Of a stretch of DNA of 64,000 nt, positions 25,716-34,364 are shown one piece after another. Below the pieces are notes generated by a model, which was not told the DNA's origin, ran no database searches, and was given only the letters and a program-made list of their open reading frames with translations. The translations under genes were made by a program, and so were the position numbers. Source of the DNA: Exiguobacterium sp. s48 (lineage in GTDB: Bacteria; Bacillota; Bacilli; Exiguobacteriales; Exiguobacteriaceae); the NCBI RefSeq assembly GCF_018617395.1, contig NZ_JACSKC010000001.1:1426001-1490000 (forward strand), written 5' to 3'. The number at the start of each line of letters is the position of its first letter. The first letter of the stretch is position 1.

Positions 25716-25768
25716 AATAGCAGAAATAACTCTACTGAATTCGAGTTATTTCTGCTATTTGTTTTTTA
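25716..25768 (+). terminator. terminator after the M3 peptidase gene
   Basis: A perfect 17-base stem (25716-25732 with 25743-25759) and a ten-base loop are followed by TGTTTTTTATT. It is among the longest hairpins in the window. Confidence 0.88.
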
Positions 25769-25827
25769 TTCTTTTATGACTGATACCCAAGAGAATTCAG
25801 ATTTCAAGCAACACGGTTTTGCACTAC

Positions 25828-26172
25828 TTAGTTTAGACTCTTCTCTACAAAAAAATTCACTACATATCGATTAAGAAGTAAGAAGAAGACAACAATTAAA
25901 TTCATCTCACTTCTACCATCGTTACTGATAACCATATAATTTAATGTAACAAGTAATATCAATATATTAAGAGCTTGCAGCAACAATAACTTTTTAACTT
26001 TATGATATTTTGTACTTTCAATATTTTTAGTTTCAAGCTGCATTCTATTTTTTTCTTCTAAAAACACAAAAAGTAAATCACTAGAAAATTGCTTACGTTT
26101 AAATTTGTACAGAGCAAGGATCATACATAAGACTAATGAAATCTCAAAAAATAAAAGTACATCTAGAAACAT
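25828..26172 (-). CDS. hypothetical AT-rich membrane protein
   Basis: I do not recognise this 114-residue protein. It has a membrane segment at about residues 2-22, a basic and polar middle (KFKRKQFSSD, KNIESTKYHKVKK) and two further hydrophobic stretches at about 62-82 and 90-108. A GGAGGAG site precedes the ATG, which supports expression. The gene and its flanks are clearly richer in A+T than any neighbour, with many TTA, ATA and AAA codons, which suggests a recent arrival. It is monocistronic and not similar to any family I can name. Confidence 0.62.
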   Translation of the reverse strand: MFLDVLLFFEISLVLCMILALYKFKRKQFSSDLLFVFLEEKNRMQLETKNIESTKYHKVKKLLLLQALNILILLVTLNYMVISNDGRSEMNLIVVFFLLLNRYVVNFFVEKSLN

Positions 26173-26371
26173 GAAAACTCCTCCGGTAAACTAGTTTAAG
26201 TTAATCGCTTCGTGTATCACGATCATCAATAGTTAATGTACGTCTATTTTACTTAAACAATAATGAGATTCCAGTTACCTTTTTAAATGAAAGGGAAATG
26301 TGATGATCATCTAGCTCATATTAAGAAATCATTTATCAATCACCATTACATAATTAAGAATAATCGAAATA

Positions 26372-27433
26372 CTAATTCATCTCATTCTGCAGTTCGAACG
26401 GCAAATCCTCCAAATCGATTTGACGGCTGTCGAACAAGTTGAACTGTTGCAGGCGACTCTCTAAATACTTCTGTAGCAGTTCGGCCACTTTCTCCCCGGA
26501 CAACCCGTTCAAGTCTGGGACTTGTGTCACCGAGAGCTCGATGCTCCGAAGCCCATAGTCCGGCAGGCGCGATTCGATGTCGGCGAGTTCTTCCTCGGTC
26601 AACCGTTTCCCCGTCGTCGTCACGAGAAGAAGATTGTCATCCTCTTGATAGTCCTGACTGATGATGATGGCGTCTGAAAACTCTTCTTCGATAAAATTAT
26701 TGATTCCCGTCCGGACGATGCTGTCTTGAACGAGCGTCGCGGCCGAAAAAATACTTGGGACGACAATCAGGACAGACAAACCGATGAGAAGGCGATTGAT
26801 TTTTTTATGGTTCGCGTCTTGTTTCGTCAACACTTGCGAGATGCCCATGAACTTGACGCCGATGAACGTCGCAATGGCGATGAACGCACAGTTGATGACA
26901 AAGAGATAACTCGACCCGATCAAATAATCGACGTTCCATGTCGCAATCGAATAGCCGACCGTACAGAGAGGTGGCATCAAGGCGGTCGCGATGGCGACAC
27001 CTGGGACGATGTTGTTACTCATCTTCTTTTGTGCCCCGATGATGCCGGCGGTTCCCCCGGCAAAGGCGATGATGACATCCCAAATCGTCGGTTCGGTCCG
27101 GGCAATGATTTCATTGCTCGCATACGTAATCGGTGAGATGGCGAAATAAATGGTCGCGACGGTGAGACTGACCGCGACTTGGACGAGCAATAAACGCACA
27201 CCCGCTCGCAAGAGTTTCATGTCATAGAGCGACAAGGCGAGACCGATACTCAAGATCGGTGTCATGAGCGGCGAAATCAACATGGCCCCGATAATGATGG
27301 GAATGGAGTTCATATTCAGTCCGATAGAAGCGATAAAAATCGAGCACATCAAAATGACGGAATCACTCGGTCGTACTTTTAAATTCGTGTACATCTTGTC
27401 CTTGAATTCTTCAGCGGTGTACGTCTGTTCCAT
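26372..27433 (-). CDS. DUF389 family membrane protein
   Basis: DUF389 (TIGR00341-like) proteins are membrane proteins of unknown function. The 353-residue chain shows the family core at residues 20-215: five or six helices including NMNSIPIIIGAMLISPLMTPIL and PGVAIATALMPPLCTVGYSIA, both glycine/proline-rich hallmarks. A C-terminal cytosolic or extracytoplasmic domain of about 130 residues follows, with LLLVTTTGKRLTEEELADIESRLPDYG. The gene starts behind AAGGGAGC and appears monocistronic. Confidence 0.88.
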   Translation of the reverse strand: MEQTYTAEEFKDKMYTNLKVRPSDSVILMCSIFIASIGLNMNSIPIIIGAMLISPLMTPILSIGLALSLYDMKLLRAGVRLLLVQVAVSLTVATIYFAISPITYASNEIIARTEPTIWDVIIAFAGGTAGIIGAQKKMSNNIVPGVAIATALMPPLCTVGYSIATWNVDYLIGSSYLFVINCAFIAIATFIGVKFMGISQVLTKQDANHKKINRLLIGLSVLIVVPSIFSAATLVQDSIVRTGINNFIEEEFSDAIIISQDYQEDDNLLLVTTTGKRLTEEELADIESRLPDYGLRSIELSVTQVPDLNGLSGEKVAELLQKYLESRLQQFNLFDSRQIDLEDLPFELQNEMN

Positions 27434-27535
27434 ATAGAGTTCAGCTCCCTTGTCGTATCGATGTTATCTACACAAGCAAGTCCTTCCTTTATTTACCCGC
27501 AACGTGTACAGGGCAATCGATTTCGCCAAAAGAAA

Positions 27536-27561
27536 AACTGGACCGATTGATTGGTCCAGTT
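27536..27561 (-). terminator. terminator of the cupin-aldo/keto reductase operon
   Basis: AACTGGACC and its exact complement flank an eight-base loop; the minus strand then reads TTTTCTTTT. It lies seven bases beyond the stop codon. Confidence 0.85.
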
Positions 27562-27568
27562 CATATCG

Positions 27569-28462
27569 TCAAATGATGTCTAGCGGTTGTTTCGTCGTTG
27601 GTGGAGGGAACGCCTCATCGAGCGCCGCAAAATCTTCCTCACTCAAGTCGAGCAAGAGCGCTGCCGCATTCTCCTCGACATGTTCGGCCTGTCCGGCTTT
27701 CGGGATGGCGATGACGTGTCCGCTCCGAATCGTCCAGGCAAGCAAGATTTGGGCGACCGAGGCACTATACGCCTCCGCGATTCGATTGACCGTCTCGTTT
27801 TCGAAGACGTCTTCTTTCACGTCACTTCCTTCGGCGAGTGGCGCGTATGCCATGACGGGAATTCCTTGTTCTTTCAAATAAGGAAGGAGGTCATACTCAA
27901 TTCCTCGACTGCCGAGATGATAGAGCACTTGGTTGATCGCACAGTTGTCTCCGTTCGGTAAGGCAAGAAGTTCTTTCATTTCGTCGACGTCGAAGTTCGA
28001 GACTCCCCATGCCCGAATCTTCCCGTCCGCTTTGAGCTGTTCCATCCCTTGAATCGTCTCCTCGAGCGGGGCATCACCCCGCCAGTGAAGTAAGTAGAGA
28101 TCGAGATAGTCCGTCCCGAGTCGTTCGAGTGACGCGTCGCATGCGTTGACAAGTTTGTCGCCGTACGCATTGTATGGATATACTTTCGAGACGAGGAACA
28201 CGTCCTCACGTCGGTCTCGGATGGCTTCCCCGACCAACTTCTCAGACTCCCCTTCCCCGTACATCTCCGCTGTATCGATAACATGAAGTCCGCAGTCGAG
28301 TCCTGTCCGAAGCGCCTCCACCTCAGCGTCATGCTTCGATTCGTCTTCCCCCATCCGCCATGTGCCTTGTCCCAGCGCACGCATCTCGCGCCCATCTTTC
28401 AGTTCGACGACGTTCTGCTTCAAAGCTGCGAGCAATAAAGAATGTGGTAGTCGTTGATTCAT
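27569..28462 (-). CDS. aldo/keto reductase
   Basis: A 297-residue NAD(P)H-dependent oxidoreductase of the AKR superfamily. The tetrad is visible: Asp near DTAEMYGEGESE (Asp and Tyr), Lys in FLVSKVYPYN, and His in LYLLHWRGD. The C-terminal AIPKAGQAEHVEENAAAL is the cofactor-binding segment. The substrate is unknown; YtbE/YvgN-like glyoxal reductases are relatives. The ATG at 28462 overlaps the stop of the cupin gene (ATGA) and has AAGGAGG upstream, so the two proteins are made together. Confidence 0.92.
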   Translation of the reverse strand: MNQRLPHSLLLAALKQNVVELKDGREMRALGQGTWRMGEDESKHDAEVEALRTGLDCGLHVIDTAEMYGEGESEKLVGEAIRDRREDVFLVSKVYPYNAYGDKLVNACDASLERLGTDYLDLYLLHWRGDAPLEETIQGMEQLKADGKIRAWGVSNFDVDEMKELLALPNGDNCAINQVLYHLGSRGIEYDLLPYLKEQGIPVMAYAPLAEGSDVKEDVFENETVNRIAEAYSASVAQILLAWTIRSGHVIAIPKAGQAEHVEENAAALLLDLSEEDFAALDEAFPPPTTKQPLDII

Positions 28463-28962
28463 AACGTTTCCTCCTTTGTCCATGCCTCATGTAACGGTCC
28501 CGTCGTCCCGAAGACGGGGTCGTACGTCGGCTTCTCGACTTGTACAATGCGTTTTAAATTATCCGGACGCTCTTCCGGTTTACCCGTCAACGTGTCATAG
28601 TCGCGACCGTCCGGGTATGCCCCGACGACTTGGAAATCCTCGCTCATTTCAATCCGACGATGTCCGGTTCCCGCCGGCAAAATCAGAACGTCCCCTGCGC
28701 GGACACGGACGAGGTCACCGTTCGTTCCTCCGAGTTGTAGGGTCGCCTCACCTTGTACCACGCCTAGCACCTCATGCGAGTTGCTGTGATAGTGATGAAA
28801 GTCGAACACCCCGTTCACCCAACTATTCGTCCATTCATTATGGGCGAACGTCTCTCGCATCCCGTTCGGGTCATCAAAGACGCCACGATAGAGGAGCGCC
28901 GGATAATCCGGATGGTTGGGAATGGAGCCGTCATCTGTAAACAAAAAAGTTTTCACATTCAT
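28459..28962 (-). CDS. cupin domain protein
   Basis: The 167-residue protein is a single small beta barrel with the cupin motifs: HHYHSNSHEVLGVVQGEATLQLGG (metal His, His, Glu) and LPAGTGHRR (last His). Such proteins resemble germin-like or YjlB-type cupins of unknown substrate. It is the first gene of a two-gene operon with an aldo/keto reductase, suggesting work on a common sugar or aldehyde. An AAGGAGGGA site precedes the start. Confidence 0.87.
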   Translation of the reverse strand: MNVKTFLFTDDGSIPNHPDYPALLYRGVFDDPNGMRETFAHNEWTNSWVNGVFDFHHYHSNSHEVLGVVQGEATLQLGGTNGDLVRVRAGDVLILPAGTGHRRIEMSEDFQVVGAYPDGRDYDTLTGKPEERPDNLKRIVQVEKPTYDPVFGTTGPLHEAWTKEETL

Positions 28963-29013
28963 CCTAATTCCCTCCTTGTCTTTGTCCCTGTACCCGACTT
29001 GTCACAACGAAAA

Positions 29014-29038
29014 ACGGTCGCCCGTAGTGGACGACCGT
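29014..29038 (-). terminator. terminator of the hxlR-family gene
   Basis: ACGGTCG pairs with CGACCGT around an 11-base loop and the minus strand continues TTTTTCG. It lies six bases after the stop codon. Confidence 0.75.
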
Positions 29039-29043
29039 GATGG

Positions 29044-29370
29044 TTATGAAATGACCTCTTCACCGGACTGATCGATATGGCATTCGCCCCAGGCGCACAT
29101 GGCGTCCAAGATTGGCTTGAGTGACCATCCGTACTCCGAGAGCGAGTAGATGACTTTCGGTGGAACTTGCTCGTACACCGTACGCACGACGACTCCATCC
29201 GCTTCGAGCTCACGCAGTTGCTGGGTGAGCATCTTTTGGGTGATGTTCGGCATGAGTTTACGCAGTTCACTCGTCCGACGCTCTCCTTTGATCAAATGAC
29301 ACATGATGACGACTTTCCATTTACCGCCGATGACGTCAAGTGTCGCTTCGACCGGAATATTATATGGCAT
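29044..29370 (-). CDS. HxlR family winged-helix regulator
   Basis: The 108-residue regulator has the HxlR hallmark ATLDVIGGKWKVVIMCHLIKG, the RTSELRKLMPNITQKMLTQQLRELEADGVV recognition helix region and the wing VPPKVIYSLSEYG. Members sense aldehydes, quinones or other electrophiles, often by a cysteine; here Cys residues at about 24 and 87 are candidates. It is divergent from an MFS exporter and a flavin oxidoreductase, its likely targets, with two matching operator candidates next to its own promoter. Confidence 0.93.
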   Translation of the reverse strand: MPYNIPVEATLDVIGGKWKVVIMCHLIKGERRTSELRKLMPNITQKMLTQQLRELEADGVVVRTVYEQVPPKVIYSLSEYGWSLKPILDAMCAWGECHIDQSGEEVIS

Positions 29371-29395
29371 ATCATTTCCTCCGTTTCTCCCATAG

Positions 29396-29428
29396 GCACT
29401 TTTTGGTGCCTACCGCACTAAAAAGTAC
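29396..29428. promoter_or_regulatory. two tandem operator candidates for the HxlR regulator
   Basis: GCACTTTTTGGTGC (29396-29409) and GCACTAAAAAGTAC (29415-29428) are 14-base inverted repeats of the form GCACT-N4-RGTRC, starting 19 bases apart. A related AGGTACTTTTT lies at 29521-29531 nearer the MFS gene. An AAGTACGTACTT palindrome overlaps the second site. Confidence 0.55.
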
Positions 29429-29633
29429 GTACTTCTCAAACTGTTTTCATGCCCTTATGATAGCAACTATAGCAAATCTATACAAGTTCATTTCGCTCGT
29501 AACACCCTCTTGAGACGGTAAGGTACTTTTTCGACCGTACTGAACAATAGAGGAAAGTGAGATGTCTTTGCTATCCGGAGACGAAGGGCCCTCGTCTTCC
29601 ACATCATTTTTATTTAACTAGGAGGAACTACTC

Positions 29634-30836
29634 ATGAATCAACCTTATTCACAGCCTGTTGAAGAACAGGCACCTAAAAATGGAGGATTGGCGTTACTCG
29701 CCCTCGCCATCAGCGCCTTCGGGATCGGGACGACCGAGTTCGTCCCAGTTGGATTGCTCGCATCCATCGCAAGTGACTTAAATATCGGCATCACACTCGC
29801 GGGTCTCATTATCTCGGGATACGCAATTGGTGTCGCCGTCGGTGCACCGATTTTGACGGCACTGACGAACCGGATGAACCGCAAGACGTTACTCATGGCA
29901 CTCATGGTCGTCTTCATCGGCGGAAACTTAATCTCAGCCATGTCAACAAGCTTCGAACTCTTGATCGTCGCCCGATTTATCACCGCGTTCTCACACGGTG
30001 TCTTCTTCTCAATCGGGGCAACGATTGCCGTACAGCTCGTACCCCCGCATAAAAAAGCGAGTGCGATCGCACTCATGTTCACAGGTTTAACTGTCGCGAC
30101 TGTCACAGGGGTCCCACTCGGTACCTTCATCGGTCAAGCATTCGGATGGCGTGCCACATTCTTCGCCGTCGCAGCACTCGGTATCGTTTCAATCATCGCA
30201 AGTTTCTTCTTGATTCCGAATGATTTGAAACAGTCACCACCGGCAAAATTCTCAGATATGAAGAAATTACTCACGAACGGTCGTCTCATGCTCGGATTCT
30301 TGATCACAGCACTCGGTTACGGCGGAACGTTCGTCGCCTTCACGTACTTGACACCAATCATGCAAGACGTGACAAAGATTAGCCCGAGCTTGATCAGTGT
30401 CGTCTTACTCGTTTACGGAATCGCAGTCGCCATCGGGAACGCGGTCGGCGGAAAACTCGCCAACGAAAACCCGGCGAAAGCACTGTTCTATATGTTCATC
30501 GTTCACGCAGCGGTCATGATCCTCATGTCGTTCATGATTCCGTTCAAAGTAGCAGGTCTCATCGCCATCGTCTTGATGGGTCTCCTTGCCTTCATGAACG
30601 TACCTGGACTTCAACTGTATATCGTGCAATTAGCTGAAAAATATGTACCGGCTGCTGTCGATGTCGCATCCGCACTCAACATCGCGGCTTTCAACATCGG
30701 GATCGCCCTCGGTGCGACAATCGGCGGACTCGTCGCCGATTCAATCGGACTCGTCCACACACCTTGGGTCGGTGGCATCATGGTCATCATCGCTGTCATC
30801 TTGACAGCCATCTCACGTCGTTTGGAAGCAAACTAA
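29634..30836 (+). CDS. MFS transporter (DHA1, AraJ/YdhP-like)
   Basis: The 400-residue protein has 12 membrane segments. The start region FGIGTTEFVPVGLLASIASDL is the family hallmark of AraJ/YdhP/PbuE-type proton antiporters, and motif A occurs as ITALTNRMNRKTLLM. The C-terminal half has the characteristic NIAAFNIGIALGATIGG. Substrates in this group include purines, sugars and drugs, so specificity is open. AGGAGG precedes the start. It is the first gene of a probable operon with the LLM oxidoreductase ten bases downstream, and is divergent from hxlR. Confidence 0.92.
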   Translation: MNQPYSQPVEEQAPKNGGLALLALAISAFGIGTTEFVPVGLLASIASDLNIGITLAGLIISGYAIGVAVGAPILTALTNRMNRKTLLMALMVVFIGGNLISAMSTSFELLIVARFITAFSHGVFFSIGATIAVQLVPPHKKASAIALMFTGLTVATVTGVPLGTFIGQAFGWRATFFAVAALGIVSIIASFFLIPNDLKQSPPAKFSDMKKLLTNGRLMLGFLITALGYGGTFVAFTYLTPIMQDVTKISPSLISVVLLVYGIAVAIGNAVGGKLANENPAKALFYMFIVHAAVMILMSFMIPFKVAGLIAIVLMGLLAFMNVPGLQLYIVQLAEKYVPAAVDVASALNIAAFNIGIALGATIGGLVADSIGLVHTPWVGGIMVIIAVILTAISRRLEAN

Positions 30837-30846
30837 GGAGGCGCTT

Positions 30847-31794
30847 ATGTTCAACAATCACAAAAGCTACAATCGGATGTATCGGGAGGGCGAGCTCACG
30901 CTCGGCCTCCACATCCCTTTAGAGAATTTCAAAATGCGTACCCCGACACTCGAGCGCCAAGTCGAACTTTCTCAAAAGGCAGACGACTATGGCTTCACAG
31001 CGCTATGGTTACGTGATGTCTTACTCAAAGATCCGAACTTCTTAGACCCGGCTGTCGGTCAAATCTACGACATGCTGATTTATGGCACACATTTGCTCGG
31101 TCAAACGAAAAACATTGCGCTCGGTACGTCCGCGCTCGTTTTACCACTCCGTCATCCCCTTCGTTCGGCAAAGGAAGTCGCGACGATTGAAGCGTTATTC
31201 CCCGAACGGTTGATTCTCGGGATTTCGTCAGGCGACCGCCGTGCCGACTTCAAAGGACTCGGAGTCGATCATCCGACACGGGGCGACCAGTTCAAAGAAT
31301 CACTTCGCGTCATGGAACAGGCGCTCTATAACAACTATCCAACCATCGACTCCCCTTACGGAGAAGTCGAACAGGCAACGCTCGTGCCTCGTCCGAAGAA
31401 ACGGATTCCGACGATGATCACCGGATTCGCCCAACAGGACATGGACTGGCTCGGAGCGAATGGAGACGGGTGGATGTATTACCCGCAAGCGCCTTTCGCG
31501 CAACAACAAGTGCTCGACGCTTGGCGCGCAAGCGGTGAAGCGCATGGTCGTGCTTTCCGTCCCTTCTCGATGCCGATGCATCTTGATTTGACGCATGACC
31601 CAGACGAGCCACCGACACCGATTCGTCTCGGATTCCGAATTGGCCGCAATCACTTGATCAAGTTGCTTGAAGCGTATCGAGCCATCGGCGTGAACCATCT
31701 CTTCTTCGCCCTCTTTGACGGAGAACGTCCGGCTGAGGAAGTCATCGATGAATTAGGAGAATATGTGTTACCTCATTTTCCACCGCTTGATTAA
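30847..31794 (+). CDS. LLM-class flavin-dependent oxidoreductase
   Basis: A 315-residue luciferase-like TIM barrel that should use FMN. The family pattern is visible: KADDYGFTALWLRDVLL near residue 45, the TSALVLPLRHPLRSAKEVATIEALFPERLILGISSGDRRADF segment, and FRIGRNHLIKLLEAYRAIGVNHLFFALF near the end. It resembles a subgroup often next to MFS exporters and HxlR regulators. AAGGAGGCGC overlaps the MFS stop codon, so translation is coupled. The substrate is unknown. Confidence 0.9.
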   Translation: MFNNHKSYNRMYREGELTLGLHIPLENFKMRTPTLERQVELSQKADDYGFTALWLRDVLLKDPNFLDPAVGQIYDMLIYGTHLLGQTKNIALGTSALVLPLRHPLRSAKEVATIEALFPERLILGISSGDRRADFKGLGVDHPTRGDQFKESLRVMEQALYNNYPTIDSPYGEVEQATLVPRPKKRIPTMITGFAQQDMDWLGANGDGWMYYPQAPFAQQQVLDAWRASGEAHGRAFRPFSMPMHLDLTHDPDEPPTPIRLGFRIGRNHLIKLLEAYRAIGVNHLFFALFDGERPAEEVIDELGEYVLPHFPPLD

Positions 31795-31810
31795 AGAAAG
31801 GTGAGATTAT

Positions 31811-32446
31811 ATGGATTATCAAGTCATTACAGATGCCGCATCAATCCGCTATATGCACCATGCGGACAAGATACTCCCCGTTTTCGGTGCACTCACCTGC
31901 TTTTTGTACGAGAACGGAGAACGTCATCATTTCTTTGAAGAACGGTTACAAGCCGTAAAACGGAATGCTGTTTCACTACCTGATCTTCGAGAACAACTTC
32001 ATCGAATGTTTAGTAAGGCACACCGTCTTAAACTTGGAATTCTCTATTTGACATCAAATGCTCACTATACAGTCAATTATCAAGAAGCTCTCCTGATTTC
32101 AAAGGAGTATGACATCCCGTTCCAATTGATTGATACAAAATCGTTTTTGTATGGGCAGGCGTTTATTGTCGAACAAGCGATCGAGTTCCGTAAACGAAGT
32201 GTCTCGTTACAAGTCGCAGGTGCGAAACTTCGCGAATTAATGAAGAGGCGGGAAGAATACTTGTGTACACCAGATGAAACCTTTTGTTTCTCAAACAATG
32301 TGATGGATGCTGTCAATGAACGACCCGATCAACTGCTTTGGTCAACTGATCCAACAAAGTTATCCCTAGATTCTTCAGCACGATTGCTAGCATCAGAGAA
32401 CAATCTTCACTATGGAATTAGCTTTTCAAATGGTCGTCACTCTTGA
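31811..32446 (+). CDS. divergent DegV-like protein
   Basis: This 211-residue protein is a weak DegV match: the start YQVITDAASIRY recalls the DegV opening, and GILYLTSNAHYTVNYQEAL and FQLIDTKSFLYGQAFIVEQAIEF recall the SSG-loop and the DSK strand. It lacks the GGR signature and about 70 C-terminal residues relative to the DegV proteins here. It is either a truncated, diverging paralogue or an unrelated Rossmann-like protein. An AAAGGTGA site precedes it and it ends the MFS-LLM operon, before a terminator. Confidence 0.6.
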   Translation: MDYQVITDAASIRYMHHADKILPVFGALTCFLYENGERHHFFEERLQAVKRNAVSLPDLREQLHRMFSKAHRLKLGILYLTSNAHYTVNYQEALLISKEYDIPFQLIDTKSFLYGQAFIVEQAIEFRKRSVSLQVAGAKLRELMKRREEYLCTPDETFCFSNNVMDAVNERPDQLLWSTDPTKLSLDSSARLLASENNLHYGISFSNGRHS

Positions 32447-32450
32447 ACGA

Positions 32451-32485
32451 AAAATCCTTCATTTTCTGAAATGAAGGATTTTTTT
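32451..32485 (+). terminator. terminator of the MFS-LLM-DegV-like operon
   Basis: Thirteen-base arms (32451-32463 and 32470-32482) with a short loop are followed by a continuous T-run just after the stop codon. Confidence 0.9.
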
Positions 32486-32534
32486 ATACCGAGGTGGGTA
32501 AACAACTAGTGACTTAAGAAAAGGAGCGTACTCT

Positions 32535-33644
32535 ATGGCTACACAAAACAAAGAAGTCGATAAGATCGAACTCTTTTTTGACTTAGTGTTCGTCTTTACA
32601 TTCATCCAATTGACGTTAAAGCTGGAACATCATTTAGATTTCCATACGTTTTTAGAGGTCTTCGTGCTTTTAGCGCTCATTTGGTATATCTTTGAAGGAT
32701 ATATTTGGTTGACCAATACGACCGAATTGACCGAACGAAATCATCGAATCTTTTTAGCACTCGGCATGATTGGATTCATGATGATTTCGGTCGCCATCCC
32801 TGAGGCATACGGAAAAAATGGATTTATCTTTGGATTAGGCTTTTTAAGTATTGTTGCCACCCATTCCCTTCTATTCTTGCTCCACAGTAACGATGAGACA
32901 AAGAAAGCAATGTCCGCGATTGTACCTTACAATTTAACCTTTGCCATCATCGTACTTGTTTCGTCTTTATTTAATGGTGACGTGCGACTGATTGTATGGG
33001 GGATTGTCGCAGCAGTGGCTGTTCTCGGACCACTCGTTCAAAAAAATAAAGGACAGTTTGCCGTTTCTCCTTGGCACTTCTTAGAGCGACATTACCTGAT
33101 TCTCGTCATCGCTCTAGGTGAAACGATTGCGTCGACCGGTAGAGCTGCGATTGATGAGGATTTAACATCTGATGTTGTCTTGACGATGATACTCGCTCTC
33201 GGTTTGACCGTGTTATTCTGGTATTCCTACGTCAAAGATGACACAGAACGAGAAAAACAGTTTCACGAAATGGACATCGATCAACGAGATCAAGCCTCTA
33301 AAGCTGGGTTTTACTGGTCTCATTTCGCGATGTTCCTCGGCATCATCTTACTCGCTGTCGTCAAAATCACAATCGTCCATGACCCGATGCAAACGCTCGA
33401 TTTGGCACATCGAATCACGTTGTATGTCGCAATCGTCCTATTTGGATATGGCGTCATTTACTTTAACCGTCTCTTCTTCAAAGTGTCGTGGAAGCGACTC
33501 ATGACTCTTGCCGTCCTTCTCGCCGTTCCACTGATTGCCCCTTATTTACCGGCAATCATCTTGTTGCTCGTCATTACATTCATCTACTATGTCGCGATGA
33601 TTGCTCCTTTTCCGTTCTTGAAAACAAAACGAAAAGAAACGTAA
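32535..33644 (+). CDS. LtrA family membrane protein
   Basis: LtrA (low temperature requirement A) proteins are membrane proteins of unclear biochemical role. The 369-residue chain has about ten membrane helices and the family start VDKIELFFDLVFVFTFIQLTLKLE, with LERHYLILVIALGETIASTG as the second hallmark in the middle. An AAAGGAG site precedes the ATG. It is monocistronic between two terminators. Confidence 0.88.
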   Translation: MATQNKEVDKIELFFDLVFVFTFIQLTLKLEHHLDFHTFLEVFVLLALIWYIFEGYIWLTNTTELTERNHRIFLALGMIGFMMISVAIPEAYGKNGFIFGLGFLSIVATHSLLFLLHSNDETKKAMSAIVPYNLTFAIIVLVSSLFNGDVRLIVWGIVAAVAVLGPLVQKNKGQFAVSPWHFLERHYLILVIALGETIASTGRAAIDEDLTSDVVLTMILALGLTVLFWYSYVKDDTEREKQFHEMDIDQRDQASKAGFYWSHFAMFLGIILLAVVKITIVHDPMQTLDLAHRITLYVAIVLFGYGVIYFNRLFFKVSWKRLMTLAVLLAVPLIAPYLPAIILLLVITFIYYVAMIAPFPFLKTKRKET

Positions 33645-33645
33645 A

Positions 33646-33680
33646 AACAAGCCAGGACCGTAAGTCGGTTCTGGCTTGTT
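33646..33680. terminator. shared hairpin between ltrA and the CBS gene
   Basis: Fifteen-base arms with one G-T pair (33646-33660 and 33666-33680) lie between two convergent stop codons. The T-run is good on the minus strand and poor on the plus strand, so it serves the CBS gene best. Confidence 0.8.
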
Positions 33681-33682
33681 CA

Positions 33683-34111
33683 TTATCGTACTTCATTCTC
33701 CAGTTGTTTCAACTTTGTCGAGTAATACTCGATGATATCACGGCGTCGGATGATGCCGATGAAATACTTCCCGTCATCGACGACCGGCACGAAGTTTTGG
33801 TCCGTGATCGCATCGACAAGTTCTTCGATTTGTGCCGTAATCGAAACCGGCTTATAGCGAACCCGTTGTTTAATGTCTTTTAGACGTGTCCGGAGCACTT
33901 TTTCATAATCTTCTTCCCCGCGAAGTTGTTCTGCGAGTGCCCAGAGTAAATCCCCCTCTGTCATCGTCCCGGCGTAAAATCCGTTCTCCGAAACGAGTGG
34001 GACAGACGTGAATCGATGATGTTTCATCTTTTCAAGTGCTTGTCGTACCGTTGATTCGGGGTCCAAATATTTGACGTCTTCTTTCGGATATAAAAAGAAA
34101 GCGATGTTCAT
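33683..34111 (-). CDS. CBS-pair domain protein
   Basis: The 142-residue protein consists of two CBS motifs and little else: TVRQALEKMKHHRFTSVPLVSENGFYAGTMTEGDLL and the later PVSITAQIEELVDAITDQNFVPVVDDGKYFIGIIRRRDII. Such stand-alone pairs bind adenine nucleotides or c-di-AMP and regulate partners. The N-terminal MNIAFFLYPKEDVKYL is typical of a subgroup in Firmicutes. It starts behind AGGAGAG and appears monocistronic; its partner is not identified. Confidence 0.9.
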   Translation of the reverse strand: MNIAFFLYPKEDVKYLDPESTVRQALEKMKHHRFTSVPLVSENGFYAGTMTEGDLLWALAEQLRGEEDYEKVLRTRLKDIKQRVRYKPVSITAQIEELVDAITDQNFVPVVDDGKYFIGIIRRRDIIEYYSTKLKQLENEVR

Positions 34112-34230
34112 TTAAATCTCTCCTCAATCTGTTAATCCACCCCGCTATTGTACCATGAATGGTAGGACAGGTTGAACTAAATCCATGTTCGAATCTGGTT
34201 TCATCCCCCTTTCTCCAAAACAACACAAAA

Positions 34231-34261
34231 AAACATCGTGATTCTGATCACAGCGATGTTT
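34231..34261 (-). terminator. second terminator-like hairpin
   Basis: AAACATCG and CGATGTTT pair around a partly self-complementary loop and the minus strand continues with a T-run. It lies about 100 bases beyond the hydrolase terminator and has no gene of its own upstream. Confidence 0.6.
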
Positions 34262-34343
34262 CAGTGATTCAAAAATGGAAGGGAACTCCAATTGATTTAT
34301 ACCCGTTTTCGTTGGTTCTTATCCATATCGACATACAAAAGGC

Positions 34344-34363
34344 CCCCGATTCGGAGGCCATTG
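34344..34363 (-). terminator. terminator of the alpha/beta hydrolase gene
   Basis: A GC-rich hairpin (GGCC arms with extended C/G pairing around GATTC) is followed by TTTTG on the minus strand, directly after the stop codon. Confidence 0.75.
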
Positions 34364-34364
34364 A

